Below are positions 6,628 through 13,809 of a DNA stretch of 19,001 nucleotides, piece by piece. Source of the DNA: CAZAYP01 sp964489425 [NCBI: uncultured Verrucomicrobiota bacterium] (lineage in GTDB: Bacteria > Verrucomicrobiota > Kiritimatiellia > RZYC01); the NCBI GenBank assembly GCA_964489425.1, contig CAZAYP010000089.1, positions 1-19,001 on the forward strand, given 5' to 3'. The number at the start of each line of letters is the position of its first letter. Positions within the stretch are counted from its first letter, which is position 1. The notes beneath the pieces are model-generated. The model searched no databases. It was not told the origin of the DNA and saw only the letters and a program-made list of their open reading frames with translations. The translations under genes were made by a program, and so were the position numbers.

Positions 6628-7754
6628 GTGGTGGCGGCTCCTTCCGTGGCAGGCGCGGCTTCGGGGGCGGCTTCGGGTTCGGTCATCGGGGCGGCCGGGG
6701 CCGGGGCGGCTACCACCGGGCGCACCAGCGGGTACTTGAGTTGGCCCCAGAAGGGCATGCTCGGAACATCTTCCTGCTTGATGATGGGCTTGAACTGGGC
6801 GATCTGCACGTAGAGCAGCACGCCGGATACCAGGAGCGCGAGGATGGTCGCGGCCATGGCCGGCCAACCCGGGCCCTTTTCAACGTACACTTCCCCGGTG
6901 GGTTCCACGAACCGGCTGGGGGTTTTGCTGATCGTCAGGGTCGGCGTCCCGGACGCAGCGCCTACGGTGCGCTTGATTTGCACGGTTTTCTTGCGGGTCG
7001 CGGGCCGCGGCGTGCCGGCGTCCGGGGGCAACTCGATGCGCGATGTCTCGCCCTTGCGGACTTCTCCGGCAGCCGGCTTGATGGCCGGGGCGGCGCCATC
7101 ATCCATTTCCGAGGTGGCGGGCATGGCGCCGCCCGGGCGCTTGATGCGGATGGTCTTGGGCGCGGCCGGGGTGGCCGGGGAGGCGGAGTCGATGCTGATG
7201 CGCGAGGTTTGGCGCTTGTCCGGCGGGGCGATGGCGGGCTTGGCGATGCGTACCTCGCCCGGCGCGGCCGGCGCAGCCGCGGCCAAGTCGACCTTGGCGG
7301 TCTCGGACTTGGCCGGCTTGATGGCCGGCGGCGCCACGGATTTAACCAGGGGCGGGGCGGCCAGCGGTACGGATTGCGTACCCATGCCCGGGCGGTTGAT
7401 GGTGATGGTGGGGGGGCGCATGGGCATCCCCGGGGGCGTGGCCACGGTCATGGTGGCCGCGTCGCCCGTCGGGGTGGCGCCGGATTTCGGCAGCGAAAAC
7501 ATGCCGGTGGCCGGGGCAGCAGCCGCGGCGCGCGGCATCATTTTAGGCGTCAGCGGGCCCGCAGCCGGCTTGGGTGGCATGGGCGGCGTGGCTGCCGCCG
7601 GGGCGGCGGCGGGCTTGACGGTCGCGGCTTCATTCTGCATAGAGGCACCTTTGGGGGGCGGGGTCTTGGAGGGGGCACTTTTGCCAGCCAGCCGGTTCAA
7701 ATTCAGTTTGGGCGGGCCATCCCGCTTCGAGCTGTCACCAATGAACTCGGCCAT
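6624..7754 (-). CDS. Pro/Ala-rich single-pass membrane protein with repeated short motifs
   Basis: A 376-residue protein I do not recognise as a named family. About 290 N-terminal residues are low-complexity Pro/Ala-rich. They are followed by one membrane helix (about 297-319) and a Pro/Ala/Glu-rich tail. Two short motifs recur in the N-terminal part. One is of the type T-x-x-I-x-R: PPTITINRP (114-122), PKTIRIKRP (199-207) and KKTVQIKRT (255-263). The other is of the type E/Q-T-S/A-R/K-I/V: SETAKVDL (150-157), RQTSRISI (181-188) and GETSRIEL (235-242). A related TPTLTISKT sits at 270-278. There is no signal peptide, so the N-terminal part is probably cytoplasmic. GGAGAG lies just before the ATG. 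It overlaps trxA by four bases, implying a functional link, possibly as a scaffold or redox client; that is inference. Confidence 0.82.
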   Translation of the reverse strand: MAEFIGDSSKRDGPPKLNLNRLAGKSAPSKTPPPKGASMQNEAATVKPAAAPAAATPPMPPKPAAGPLTPKMMPRAAAAAPATGMFSLPKSGATPTGDAATMTVATPPGMPMRPPTITINRPGMGTQSVPLAAPPLVKSVAPPAIKPAKSETAKVDLAAAAPAAPGEVRIAKPAIAPPDKRQTSRISIDSASPATPAAPKTIRIKRPGGAMPATSEMDDGAAPAIKPAAGEVRKGETSRIELPPDAGTPRPATRKKTVQIKRTVGAASGTPTLTISKTPSRFVEPTGEVYVEKGPGWPAMAATILALLVSGVLLYVQIAQFKPIIKQEDVPSMPFWGQLKYPLVRPVVAAPAPAAPMTEPEAAPEAAPATEGAATT

Positions 7755-7782
7755 ACATTCTCTCCTTGCAATCCTTGGCGCA

Positions 7783-7812
7783 ATAATTAGATAAAAGCCG
7801 CAAGCCGGTCAA
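7783..7812 (-). promoter_or_regulatory. Candidate promoter of the membrane protein-trxA operon
   Basis: On the minus strand, TTGACC (7812-7807) and AATTAT (7788-7783) are separated by 18 bases. Transcription would start near 7776, giving a leader of about 22 bases that contains the GGAGAG ribosome site. The -35 touches the start codon of the divergent gene at 7812. The pair lies in a short AT-rich spacer between divergent genes, which supports it. It has not been tested. Confidence 0.45.
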
Positions 7813-8375
7813 TGACAAACGGAAAAAACATACGTGCCCTGCCAGGTTGGCCTTTCCTGCAACGCCTGTTGCGCGGCTGCGCCTCCCTGTTCCTGGCCGG
7901 ATCGCTGGGTTTGCCGGCGGGGTGCGACAACGCCGGCGACGCCACGGCCACCCTCGACGGGTTGCGGGCGGAGGGGTCCCGCTTGCGCCAGCAGAATCCA
8001 CGGACCGGGTACGGCAACTATACCGATGACGAGGCGCTGGCGCTTTTGCTGAACAGCACCCAGGAGGATGGGGTGACCACCGTCCGCGAATGGGTCGATC
8101 AAACCCTGGTCACCGTGGCCGGGGAAACCATGTTCCCGTTCTGGGGCATCCGGCGCACCAGCGCCGGAACCTACGAAATCATATTTATTTATACCATGAT
8201 GGATGACAGCGGGCTGATGGGAACCAAGGGGTATTCCTGGACCGTGGACCTGGCCCTGCGCCTGGTCAGTGCCCCGCGGGTGCTGCCCGCGGACTCGATC
8301 ACGCGGGCCATGGATGACCGCGGGATGCGCCGTAAATATCACCAGCAGTTAACCATGACCAACCAGGTGCTGTGA
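7812..8375 (+). CDS. Probable secreted or lipid-anchored protein of unknown function
   Basis: A 187-residue protein with a basic N-terminus, a hydrophobic segment (about residues 20-36) and a cysteine at 38 in LPAGC. This resembles a lipoprotein signal with an unusual proline at -3. If that signal is real, the protein is exported and lipid-anchored. The mature part has TDDEALALLLNSTQEDG (about 76-92), an FPFWGIRR segment and a YEIIFIYTM strand. I recognise no domain. The ribosome site before the ATG at 7812 is weak, so the start is less certain. The gene is divergent from the membrane protein-trxA operon and is followed after 31 bases by mutY on the same strand. Confidence 0.7.
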   Translation: MTNGKNIRALPGWPFLQRLLRGCASLFLAGSLGLPAGCDNAGDATATLDGLRAEGSRLRQQNPRTGYGNYTDDEALALLLNSTQEDGVTTVREWVDQTLVTVAGETMFPFWGIRRTSAGTYEIIFIYTMMDDSGLMGTKGYSWTVDLALRLVSAPRVLPADSITRAMDDRGMRRKYHQQLTMTNQVL

Positions 8376-8406
8376 GCCCCGGGTCGCGACGGTGGAGGCC
8401 GTCAGA

Positions 8407-9570
8407 ATGGATGTGAACATGGACGCTTGGGATGCCGGCATGACCCGCCGCTGGCAGAACGATCTGCGGGCGTGGTTTCAGCGCCACCGGCGGCGCCTGC
8501 CATGGCGGCAACAGCGCACCGTGTACCGTGTCTGGCTGGCGGAGGTGATGCTGCAACAGACGCGCACCGGGCAGGCCCAGCCGTATTTTGAGCGGTTTGT
8601 GCGCCGGTTTCCGACCCTGGCCGCCCTGGCCGCCGCGCCGTTGCGCGATGTGCTTAAGGCTTGGGAGGGTTTGGGATATTACGGCCGGGCACGCCGCCTG
8701 CACCAGACCGCGCGCCATGTCCACGGCCCACTGCGCGGCCAGTGGCCGCGGACCTATGCCGGGCTGCTGGAACTGCCGGGCATCGGGCCCTACACGGCGG
8801 CGGCGGTCGGCAGCCTGGCGTTTGGCCTTCCCGTGGCGGTCCTGGATGGCAATGTCCGCCGGGTCCTGGCCCGGGTGCTGGCGCTGGATACGCCCGTGGA
8901 CCAGGCGGCTGGCCAGCGGATCCTGACGCGGCACTTGGAGCGCCTCCTGCCCGCCGGGTGGCCGGGGGAGTTCAACGAGGCCATGATGGAGCTGGGCGCC
9001 CTGGTCTGCCTGCCGCGGCAGCCGGCGTGCTCCGCGTGCCCGGTGCGCTGGGCGTGCCGGGCGGCCGCGGAAGGCCGGGCCGAGCGGTATCCCTGCCGCC
9101 GGCCGCGCAAGCCGCGGCCGCACAAGATCGTGGGCGCGGGGCTGGTCGTGAACCGGCGCGGGGCGGTGCTGCTGGCCCAGCGCAAGGCGGAGGACATGCT
9201 CGGCGGGCTGTGGGAGTTCCCCGGCGGCACGCTCAAGCCGGGCGAGAGCATGCCGGAGTGCATCCAACGCGAGCTGCAGGAGGAACTGGGCATCGACACC
9301 GCGGTGGGCGCCTGCCTGATCGTGGTGCCCCACGAGTACACCCATGTGACCATCGAGCTGCACGCGCACTGGGCGCGGGTGCGCGCCGGCCGGCCCCGGC
9401 CGCTGGACTGCGCCGCCGCGGCCTGGGTTCCGCGCGCCAAAATCCGCACGTACCCCATGTCGCGCGCGGATATTAAAATCCTCGAGGCCATGGAGAAGCT
9501 GCCGCCTGGCAACCTGTGGCGGTGGACCGGAATCCCCGCGAACAACCGGCCCCGGCCCGGCGTCAAATAA
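8407..9570 (+). CDS. mutY: A/G-specific adenine glycosylase with Nudix-type C-terminal domain
   Basis: Removes adenine mispaired with 8-oxoguanine. It has 387 residues from the ATG at 8407, which has GGAGG eight bases upstream; a GTG at 8392 would add five. The catalytic glutamate is E46 in LAEVMLQQT. The helix-hairpin-helix LPGIGPYTAAAV spans 123-134, and the catalytic aspartate is D147 in LDGNVRR. The iron-sulfur cluster cysteines are C201, C208, C211 and C217, with the standard 6-2-5 spacing. The C-terminal 8-oxoG recognition domain contains an intact Nudix box with REL-x-EE-x-G-I at 287-295. Many MutY C-terminal domains have lost these metal-binding residues. PEBP and the genes after it follow on the same strand after about 95 bases. 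Confidence 0.95.
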   Translation: MDVNMDAWDAGMTRRWQNDLRAWFQRHRRRLPWRQQRTVYRVWLAEVMLQQTRTGQAQPYFERFVRRFPTLAALAAAPLRDVLKAWEGLGYYGRARRLHQTARHVHGPLRGQWPRTYAGLLELPGIGPYTAAAVGSLAFGLPVAVLDGNVRRVLARVLALDTPVDQAAGQRILTRHLERLLPAGWPGEFNEAMMELGALVCLPRQPACSACPVRWACRAAAEGRAERYPCRRPRKPRPHKIVGAGLVVNRRGAVLLAQRKAEDMLGGLWEFPGGTLKPGESMPECIQRELQEELGIDTAVGACLIVVPHEYTHVTIELHAHWARVRAGRPRPLDCAAAAWVPRAKIRTYPMSRADIKILEAMEKLPPGNLWRWTGIPANNRPRPGVK

Positions 9571-9665
9571 ATGGCATACCGCCCCATGCCACGCCTTGTA
9601 TCGTTCGGCGGGGTGTGCTATGCCTTGCAACTGGAACAACCGTTGAACACCGGAGCTTGGCAACA

Positions 9666-10130
9666 ATGTTGGACGTGGTTCTAATCAGCGCTTCGTTCGT
9701 GATGGGCAGCGCGCTGCCCGCAGACTACACCTGCACGGGCCGCAACGTGTCCCCCCCCCTCGCCTGGAGCGGCGCGCCCCAGGGGGTTGCCAGTTACGCC
9801 GTGATCTGTGATGACCCGGACTCCCGCGGCGCGCCTTGGGCGCACTGGGTGCTCTTCAACCTGCTGCCCGGCACTGCCGCGCTCCCGGAAGGGGTTCCGG
9901 CCCGGCCCCGGTTGCCGGATGGCGGGGTCCAAGGCATCAACAGTTTCGGCACGGTGGGCTACGACGGCCCATGCCCGCCACCGGGCAAGCCGCACCGCTA
10001 CGTCTTCAAGGTATACGCGCTGGATCGCCTGTTGCCGCTGGGCGAGCAGGCGCGCAAGGAGCAGGTCGAGGCCGCCATGCAAGGGCACATCCTCGCCGAG
10101 GGGCAGGCCATGGGGACGTTCCAGCGGTGA
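9666..10130 (+). CDS. PEBP family protein (YbhB/YbcL type)
   Basis: A 154-residue member of the phosphatidylethanolamine-binding-like family (bacterial YbhB/YbcL branch), a small cytoplasmic ligand-binding fold of uncertain role. The signatures ICDDPDSRGAPWAHWVLFNL (about 44-63) and GYDGPCPPPGKPHRYVFKVY (about 98-117) are the two family motifs, with the conserved D-P-D and H-x-Y residues. I chose the ATG at 9666, with GGAG ten bases upstream. A longer reading from 9516 would overlap the end of mutY and adds no homologous sequence. The last four bases overlap the GTG start of the next gene (GTGA), so the two are translationally coupled. Confidence 0.92.
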   Translation: MLDVVLISASFVMGSALPADYTCTGRNVSPPLAWSGAPQGVASYAVICDDPDSRGAPWAHWVLFNLLPGTAALPEGVPARPRLPDGGVQGINSFGTVGYDGPCPPPGKPHRYVFKVYALDRLLPLGEQARKEQVEAAMQGHILAEGQAMGTFQR

Positions 10131-11020
10131 GCCGGCACGCGTTCGAGTACAAGGTGTTCCGGCATCCCCGCCACGGATCCGATTACAGCCTGCTCGCCGA
10201 GGAGCGCGGCCGGGACCATCACAGTGCCGCAGTGGCCATCCTGGACACGATTGGCGAGCCGCGCACGTCCCAGTTGAAAAAGGCCGTCCGCCTGCTTGAG
10301 CAGCGGATGCAGGCCCTGGTGTCGGATGCGGCCGGCGACGTGGACGCCATGGCTGCCGCGTTGCGGGCCGCCCTGCTCGAAGGCAACCAGCTGATCCCCA
10401 CCCTCAACACCCACCAGGAAAGTATCCTGGGGTTCTGCATCACCGCCGGAGTGCTCGTGGATGGCGTGTTCCGGTGTTTCTGGCTGGGCGATTCGCGCGC
10501 CTATTACGTGGCGCCGCCGCCCACGCCCAAGGCCAATCCCGTGGTGCGCTGGCTGACCGCGGATCACAACCAGCTGAGCCTGGAGCTGATCAAGGCCGGG
10601 GAATACACCTTCCTGCAGAGCGAAACCCTCGAGCTGAGCAAGTCCCTGACGATGTACTGGGGCAAGCCCAACCAGGACCAGGTGGCGGCGGCGCTGGCCC
10701 AGCAGGGCGCCGAGGTCGTGCTGGCGCCGGGCAGCGCGCTGCTCCTGTTTACCGACGGCGTCCACCTGCCGATCGTGCGCGCGCTGCTGGACCAGTTGCA
10801 CTTCAAGCTGACCCCGGCCCAGTTTTCCCTCGAGGACTGGCTGGCGCGCTTTCTCAAGAAGGGCGGGTACCTGGACGCCGCGGAGAATCCTTCCGGATGG
10901 GAACGCATCATGCCCCAGTTGGCGCGCTTCAGCGATCGCTACACCGCGCACAAGCCCCATTACCGGGATTTCATGGCCGGCGTGACGATCTATTATCCGC
11001 CCCGCGCGGACCAGGATTGA
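10127..11020 (+). CDS. PP2C-like serine/threonine phosphatase domain protein
   Basis: A 297-residue protein starting at the GTG at 10127, which overlaps the PEBP stop codon. The PP2C core is recognisable: FWLGDSRAYYV (118-128, with the metal-ligand aspartate D122), LTADHNQLSLE (143-153), LSKSLTMYWG (170-179), LLLFTDGV (205-212, with D210) and a terminal D281 before VTIYY. The usual first half is degenerate. The N-terminal R-x-x-N-E-D and the D-G-M-G-G metal-binding box are not present, although ILDTIGEP (38-45) may be a relic. It may be an inactive or altered phosphatase, or a regulator; the substrate is unknown. It is probably cytoplasmic. The following DUF362 gene begins four bases after the stop, consistent with one operon of PEBP, PP2C and DUF362. 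Confidence 0.75.
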   Translation: MSRHAFEYKVFRHPRHGSDYSLLAEERGRDHHSAAVAILDTIGEPRTSQLKKAVRLLEQRMQALVSDAAGDVDAMAAALRAALLEGNQLIPTLNTHQESILGFCITAGVLVDGVFRCFWLGDSRAYYVAPPPTPKANPVVRWLTADHNQLSLELIKAGEYTFLQSETLELSKSLTMYWGKPNQDQVAAALAQQGAEVVLAPGSALLLFTDGVHLPIVRALLDQLHFKLTPAQFSLEDWLARFLKKGGYLDAAENPSGWERIMPQLARFSDRYTAHKPHYRDFMAGVTIYYPPRADQD

Positions 11021-11024
11021 CCCG

Positions 11025-12515
11025 ATGCCGGCCGCCATCCCCGCCGCCTTGGAACACCGCATCAGCGTGGTGACCCGCCCCGGCGCCGCCTACCCGGCGG
11101 ACCCGCCGTTCCATCCCGCGGTCGCCTACCCCGAGTACCCGTTCCCCGCGCTGGGCCTGGCCCCGGCCAACGATGCGTACGCCATGGTGCGCGCCGCCTT
11201 GAAGGACCTTGGGTTCGATGCCGCCCATTATGACACGCCACGCTGGAACCCGCTGGGCGACTTCATCCGGCCGGGCATGCGCGTGCTGGTCAAGCCCAAC
11301 CTGGTGCAGGACCGCCATTACAAGGGCGGCGACGTCGTTTGCCTGGACACCCACGGCGCCGTGGTGCGCGCGGTGATGGACTACGTCATCCTGGCCCTGG
11401 GCGGGCAGGGGACCCTCACCCTGGCCGACGCGCCCGTGCTGAGCACGGTGTTTGCCAAGGCGCTGGCCGTCGCGCAGGTGGAGCCGGTGATCCGCTTTTA
11501 CCAAGCCCACGCCCAACCCCTGCTGCAGGTGAAGGATTTCCGGATGATCACCGGCGAGTTGGACGACCGCTTCCACGTGATCGGCTGGCGCGACCTGCCC
11601 GGAGACCCGGCCGGCACCGTCACGTTTGATCTCGGCGCCAACAGCCTGCTGGCGCCCGTGGGGCACCTGGCGCACCTGTTCCGCATCCCGCACTACCGGC
11701 AGGGCGACACCGCGCCGTACCACGACCGTGACATCCACCGTTACGTCATCCCGCGTACCGTGGTTGATGCCGACGTGATCATCAACCTGCCCAAGATGAA
11801 AACCCACTGCAAGGCGGGCATGACCGCGGCACTGAAGAATTTTGTCGGCATCGTCGCCCGGCGCCACTGCTACGCCAATTACCGCCAGGGTGGCCCGGAA
11901 CACTCCGGCGACCAGTATCCGCGCGCCGGCCTCATCCCGGCGCTCAGCGAGAAACTGGAGCGCGCCATCGATGGCCGGGGCGACCCCGCGAGCCGCGCGG
12001 CGTTTTCGTTCCTGTTCCGCGGCAACGAATTTCTCCGCAAGCATCTGGGCATGGATTCCATCCGTGACGGCGGCTGGTATGGCAACGATACCGTCTGGCG
12101 CGCCATGCTGGACTTGAACCGGATCGCCCGTTACGGCCAGCCTGACGGTTGCATGGCGGACACGCCCCAGCGCACGATCTTTACCCTCACCGAGGGGATC
12201 GTCGCCGGCGAGGGCGAGGGCCCGCTCGAGGCCCGCGCCAAGCCCGCTGGCTGCCTGGTGGCCGGCCTGAACCCCGTGGCGGCCGACATGGTCACAGCCA
12301 CGGTCATGGGGTTCGATTACCTCAAGATCCCCTCGGTTCGGGAGGCCGCCGCCCTGGACCGCTGGCCGCTGTTCCACGGCGCGGCCGACGATCTCCGGGC
12401 CGTGGTGGCTGGACGGGAACTTGGACTGGCGGGTCTCGCCCGGGAAAAAATCTGCCCGCCCTTTGAACCCCCGTACGGCTGGCGCGGCCACATCGAAGCC
12501 CGGGCTGGCGCGTAG
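11025..12515 (+). CDS. DUF362 domain protein
   Basis: A 496-residue protein of the DUF362 family, whose members are often iron-sulfur or redox-linked but mostly without a known reaction. The signature segments are VLVKPNLVQD (about 88-97) and DVIINLPKMKTHCKAGMTAA (about 249-268), followed by LKNFVGIVAR. No CxxCxxC ferredoxin motif is present, so the Fe-S domain found in some members is absent. A C-terminal GIVAGEGEGPLE segment is also typical. No signal peptide is visible. It follows the PP2C-like gene with a four-base gap, and its own ribosome site is weak, so coupling is likely. The methyltransferase gene begins 38 bases downstream in DNA of different composition. Confidence 0.88.
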   Translation: MPAAIPAALEHRISVVTRPGAAYPADPPFHPAVAYPEYPFPALGLAPANDAYAMVRAALKDLGFDAAHYDTPRWNPLGDFIRPGMRVLVKPNLVQDRHYKGGDVVCLDTHGAVVRAVMDYVILALGGQGTLTLADAPVLSTVFAKALAVAQVEPVIRFYQAHAQPLLQVKDFRMITGELDDRFHVIGWRDLPGDPAGTVTFDLGANSLLAPVGHLAHLFRIPHYRQGDTAPYHDRDIHRYVIPRTVVDADVIINLPKMKTHCKAGMTAALKNFVGIVARRHCYANYRQGGPEHSGDQYPRAGLIPALSEKLERAIDGRGDPASRAAFSFLFRGNEFLRKHLGMDSIRDGGWYGNDTVWRAMLDLNRIARYGQPDGCMADTPQRTIFTLTEGIVAGEGEGPLEARAKPAGCLVAGLNPVAADMVTATVMGFDYLKIPSVREAAALDRWPLFHGAADDLRAVVAGRELGLAGLAREKICPPFEPPYGWRGHIEARAGA

Positions 12516-12553
12516 GTCGGCTCCAAGCGCGGTCGGTTCGCGCCAAGATTGAA

Positions 12554-13225
12554 ATGGACCAGCAGCTTCAACGGGTGCGGGATGCCTACCGCGTGGGTCG
12601 GCCGGGCGAGTTGATCCCGTTGATCCCAGACGAATTCAAGAAATCGCAGAAGTACCAGGACTTCATCGGTGATACCCAGCGTACCACCGGAAGCGATGCC
12701 CCGGAAAACAAGGAATACCTGAACCCACAGCCGGGCCAGCGGTTTCTGGACGCCGGCTGCTGCGGCGGCTATGCCTCCTATCGGCTGTGGAAGTGGCCCT
12801 CCACGTATTTCGGAGTGGATTTCTGCCCATCCATCATCGAGGCCATGCGTGGTGTGGCCGCCCAGCACAACCTGCCGTACGGCGGATTTGAGGTCGCCGA
12901 GATCGTTGACCTGCCCTACGAGGCGGATTACTTCGACATCGGGCAACTTATTGGAGTTCTGGAGTATTGCCCGATGGACTATTGCCGGAGGGCAATCCGG
13001 GAGATGTCCAGAGTCCTGAAACCAGCGGCTCGATTCATTCTCGACCTGCCGAACATGGCCCATCCACACTGTGGAACGATGTTCCAACTGGACGAGTACA
13101 TGGACCGGCCAAATGTGCCGAAGGACAGGAACGAGTTTGAGGAAATCCTCACGCCCATCTTCAGCATCCATCATGTCGACGCCACGCAAGTAATGCTTAA
13201 GTACTTCCTGGAAAACAGCCCATAG
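12554..13225 (+). CDS. Class I SAM-dependent methyltransferase
   Basis: A 223-residue methyltransferase of the type 11 group. Motif I is RFLDAGCCGGYASYR (63-77). The acidic end of beta-2 is GVDF (87-90). The motif FDIGQLIGVLEYCP (117-130) and RVLKPAARFILDLPN (143-157) follow. The first cysteine-glycine pair replaces the more common G-x-G in motif I. The substrate is unknown. The product has no signal or membrane segment. The base composition is lower in GC than the upstream DUF362 gene, and no strong Shine-Dalgarno site precedes the ATG. The antitoxin-like gene follows 11 bases after the stop. It could act on a small molecule, sugar, lipid or tRNA; context does not decide. Confidence 0.85.
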   Translation: MDQQLQRVRDAYRVGRPGELIPLIPDEFKKSQKYQDFIGDTQRTTGSDAPENKEYLNPQPGQRFLDAGCCGGYASYRLWKWPSTYFGVDFCPSIIEAMRGVAAQHNLPYGGFEVAEIVDLPYEADYFDIGQLIGVLEYCPMDYCRRAIREMSRVLKPAARFILDLPNMAHPHCGTMFQLDEYMDRPNVPKDRNEFEEILTPIFSIHHVDATQVMLKYFLENSP

Positions 13226-13236
13226 ACAGAGAGCCC

Positions 13237-13449
13237 ATGAGAAAAGAATACGACTTTACGGATTCCGTGCGAACCCCCTACGCAAAACATTTTCGCAAGC
13301 AAGTTACCCTGCGTTTGGGAACGGATGTCATCGAATACTTCAAGGCGCTGTCACGGGAAACCGGTCTGCCCTATCAGAACCTGTTCAACCTCTACCTGAG
13401 CGAATGTGCGCATTCCGGCAAGAAACTGGCCCTCAAGTGGGCCTCATAA
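13237..13449 (+). CDS. Ribbon-helix-helix (BrnA/CopG-like) antitoxin, no toxin seen beside it
   Basis: A 70-residue protein beginning MRKEYDF and continuing KQVTLRLGTDVIEYFKALSR, then ETGLPYQNLFNLYLSECA. This is the ribbon-helix-helix antitoxin type seen in BrnTA-like pairs, with the DNA-contacting ribbon at about residues 21-27. Such antitoxins bind their own operon and neutralise a toxin, usually encoded next to them. Here the neighbours are the methyltransferase upstream and a separate VapBC pair downstream, and no BrnT-like gene is visible. It may therefore be an orphan, pair with a distant toxin, or regulate the methyltransferase gene with which it is nearly contiguous. Only a weak GAGAG precedes the ATG. 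Confidence 0.72.
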   Translation: MRKEYDFTDSVRTPYAKHFRKQVTLRLGTDVIEYFKALSRETGLPYQNLFNLYLSECAHSGKKLALKWAS

Positions 13450-13533
13450 AATCGCCGAACAACAACCTGCTGGGTACATCATTAACGCGCCGCCCCCGAG
13501 TCCGGCCGGCTGTTGGCAGAACAAATAAAAAGA

Positions 13534-13562
13534 TTGAATGGACGTATAGTCCATAGTACATT
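13534..13562 (+). promoter_or_regulatory. Candidate promoter of the VapBC-type operon, likely leaderless
   Basis: TTGAAT (13534-13539) and TACATT (13557-13562) are separated by exactly 17 bases. Transcription would begin at about 13568-13570, at or next to the antitoxin ATG at 13570. There is no Shine-Dalgarno site before that ATG, consistent with a leaderless message. The -10 matches the consensus at four of six positions. The inverted repeats described separately lie across the spacer and the -10. Confidence 0.45.
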
Positions 13563-13569
13563 ATACGTC
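13538..13569. promoter_or_regulatory. Inverted repeats, candidate operator for antitoxin autoregulation
   Basis: Two perfect inverted repeats occur. ATGGAC and GTCCAT flank a five-base centre (13538-13554). GACGTATA (13541-13548) and TATACGTC (13562-13569) flank a 13-base spacer. Both overlap the candidate promoter and end at the antitoxin start codon. Ribbon-helix-helix antitoxins commonly bind such repeats to repress their own operon. Binding is inferred from position. Confidence 0.5.
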
Positions 13570-13809
13570 ATGAATACCAAACTCACCTTGCGCATGGACG
13601 AAGAACTGATTCAGACGGCCAAAACAGAGGCGAACCGTCGGGGCAAGTCCGTTTCGCAAATGGTTGGCGAGTTCTTTGATGCTTTGACATCGCGGCGGCG
13701 GGATAAGTCCGAAATACCCCCGATCACCGCGTCACTGGTAGGTATTCTCAAGGGCCACAGGGTCGTGGAATCTGACTATCGGAACCATTTGCGAGACAAA
13801 CACGCATGA
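13570..13809 (+). CDS. VapB-like antitoxin (DUF6364 type)
   Basis: A 79-residue antitoxin starting at the ATG at 13570, with N-terminal ribbon MNTKLTLRMDEELIQTAK followed by a helix-rich segment. The C-terminus PPITASLVGILKG to DYRNHLRDKHA is the usual toxin-wrapping tail of the DUF6364 group. It would neutralise the PIN toxin encoded next and repress the operon. A TTG at 13513 opens a longer frame but would run through the promoter, so I use the ATG. Its last four bases, ATGA, overlap the toxin start (13806), the standard coupling in these operons. Composition is lower in GC than the surrounding core genes. Confidence 0.88.
   Translation: MNTKLTLRMDEELIQTAKTEANRRGKSVSQMVGEFFDALTSRRRDKSEIPPITASLVGILKGHRVVESDYRNHLRDKHA

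Noticed and set aside
6615-7794. Two long plus-strand frames opposite the Pro/Ala-rich membrane protein
   Set aside because: Low-complexity GC-rich sequence gives open frames on both strands. The minus strand has the ribosome site, a promoter, a membrane helix and the ATGA overlap with trxA.
8299-9666. Minus-strand frame of 455 codons
   Set aside because: Antisense to mutY, which has all catalytic and cluster residues.
9998-12491. Minus-strand frames at 9998-11062 and 10971-12491
   Set aside because: Antisense to the PP2C-like and DUF362 genes; arginine/histidine-rich shadow composition.
13450-13533. Possible small gene or RNA between the orphan antitoxin and the VapBC operon
   Set aside because: No start with a ribosome site, no stable hairpin with T-run, and no recognisable RNA feature in these bases.
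13513-13569. TTG start extending the VapB-like antitoxin by 19 residues
   Set aside because: The extension runs through the candidate promoter and operator; family proteins begin at the MNTKLTL ribbon.
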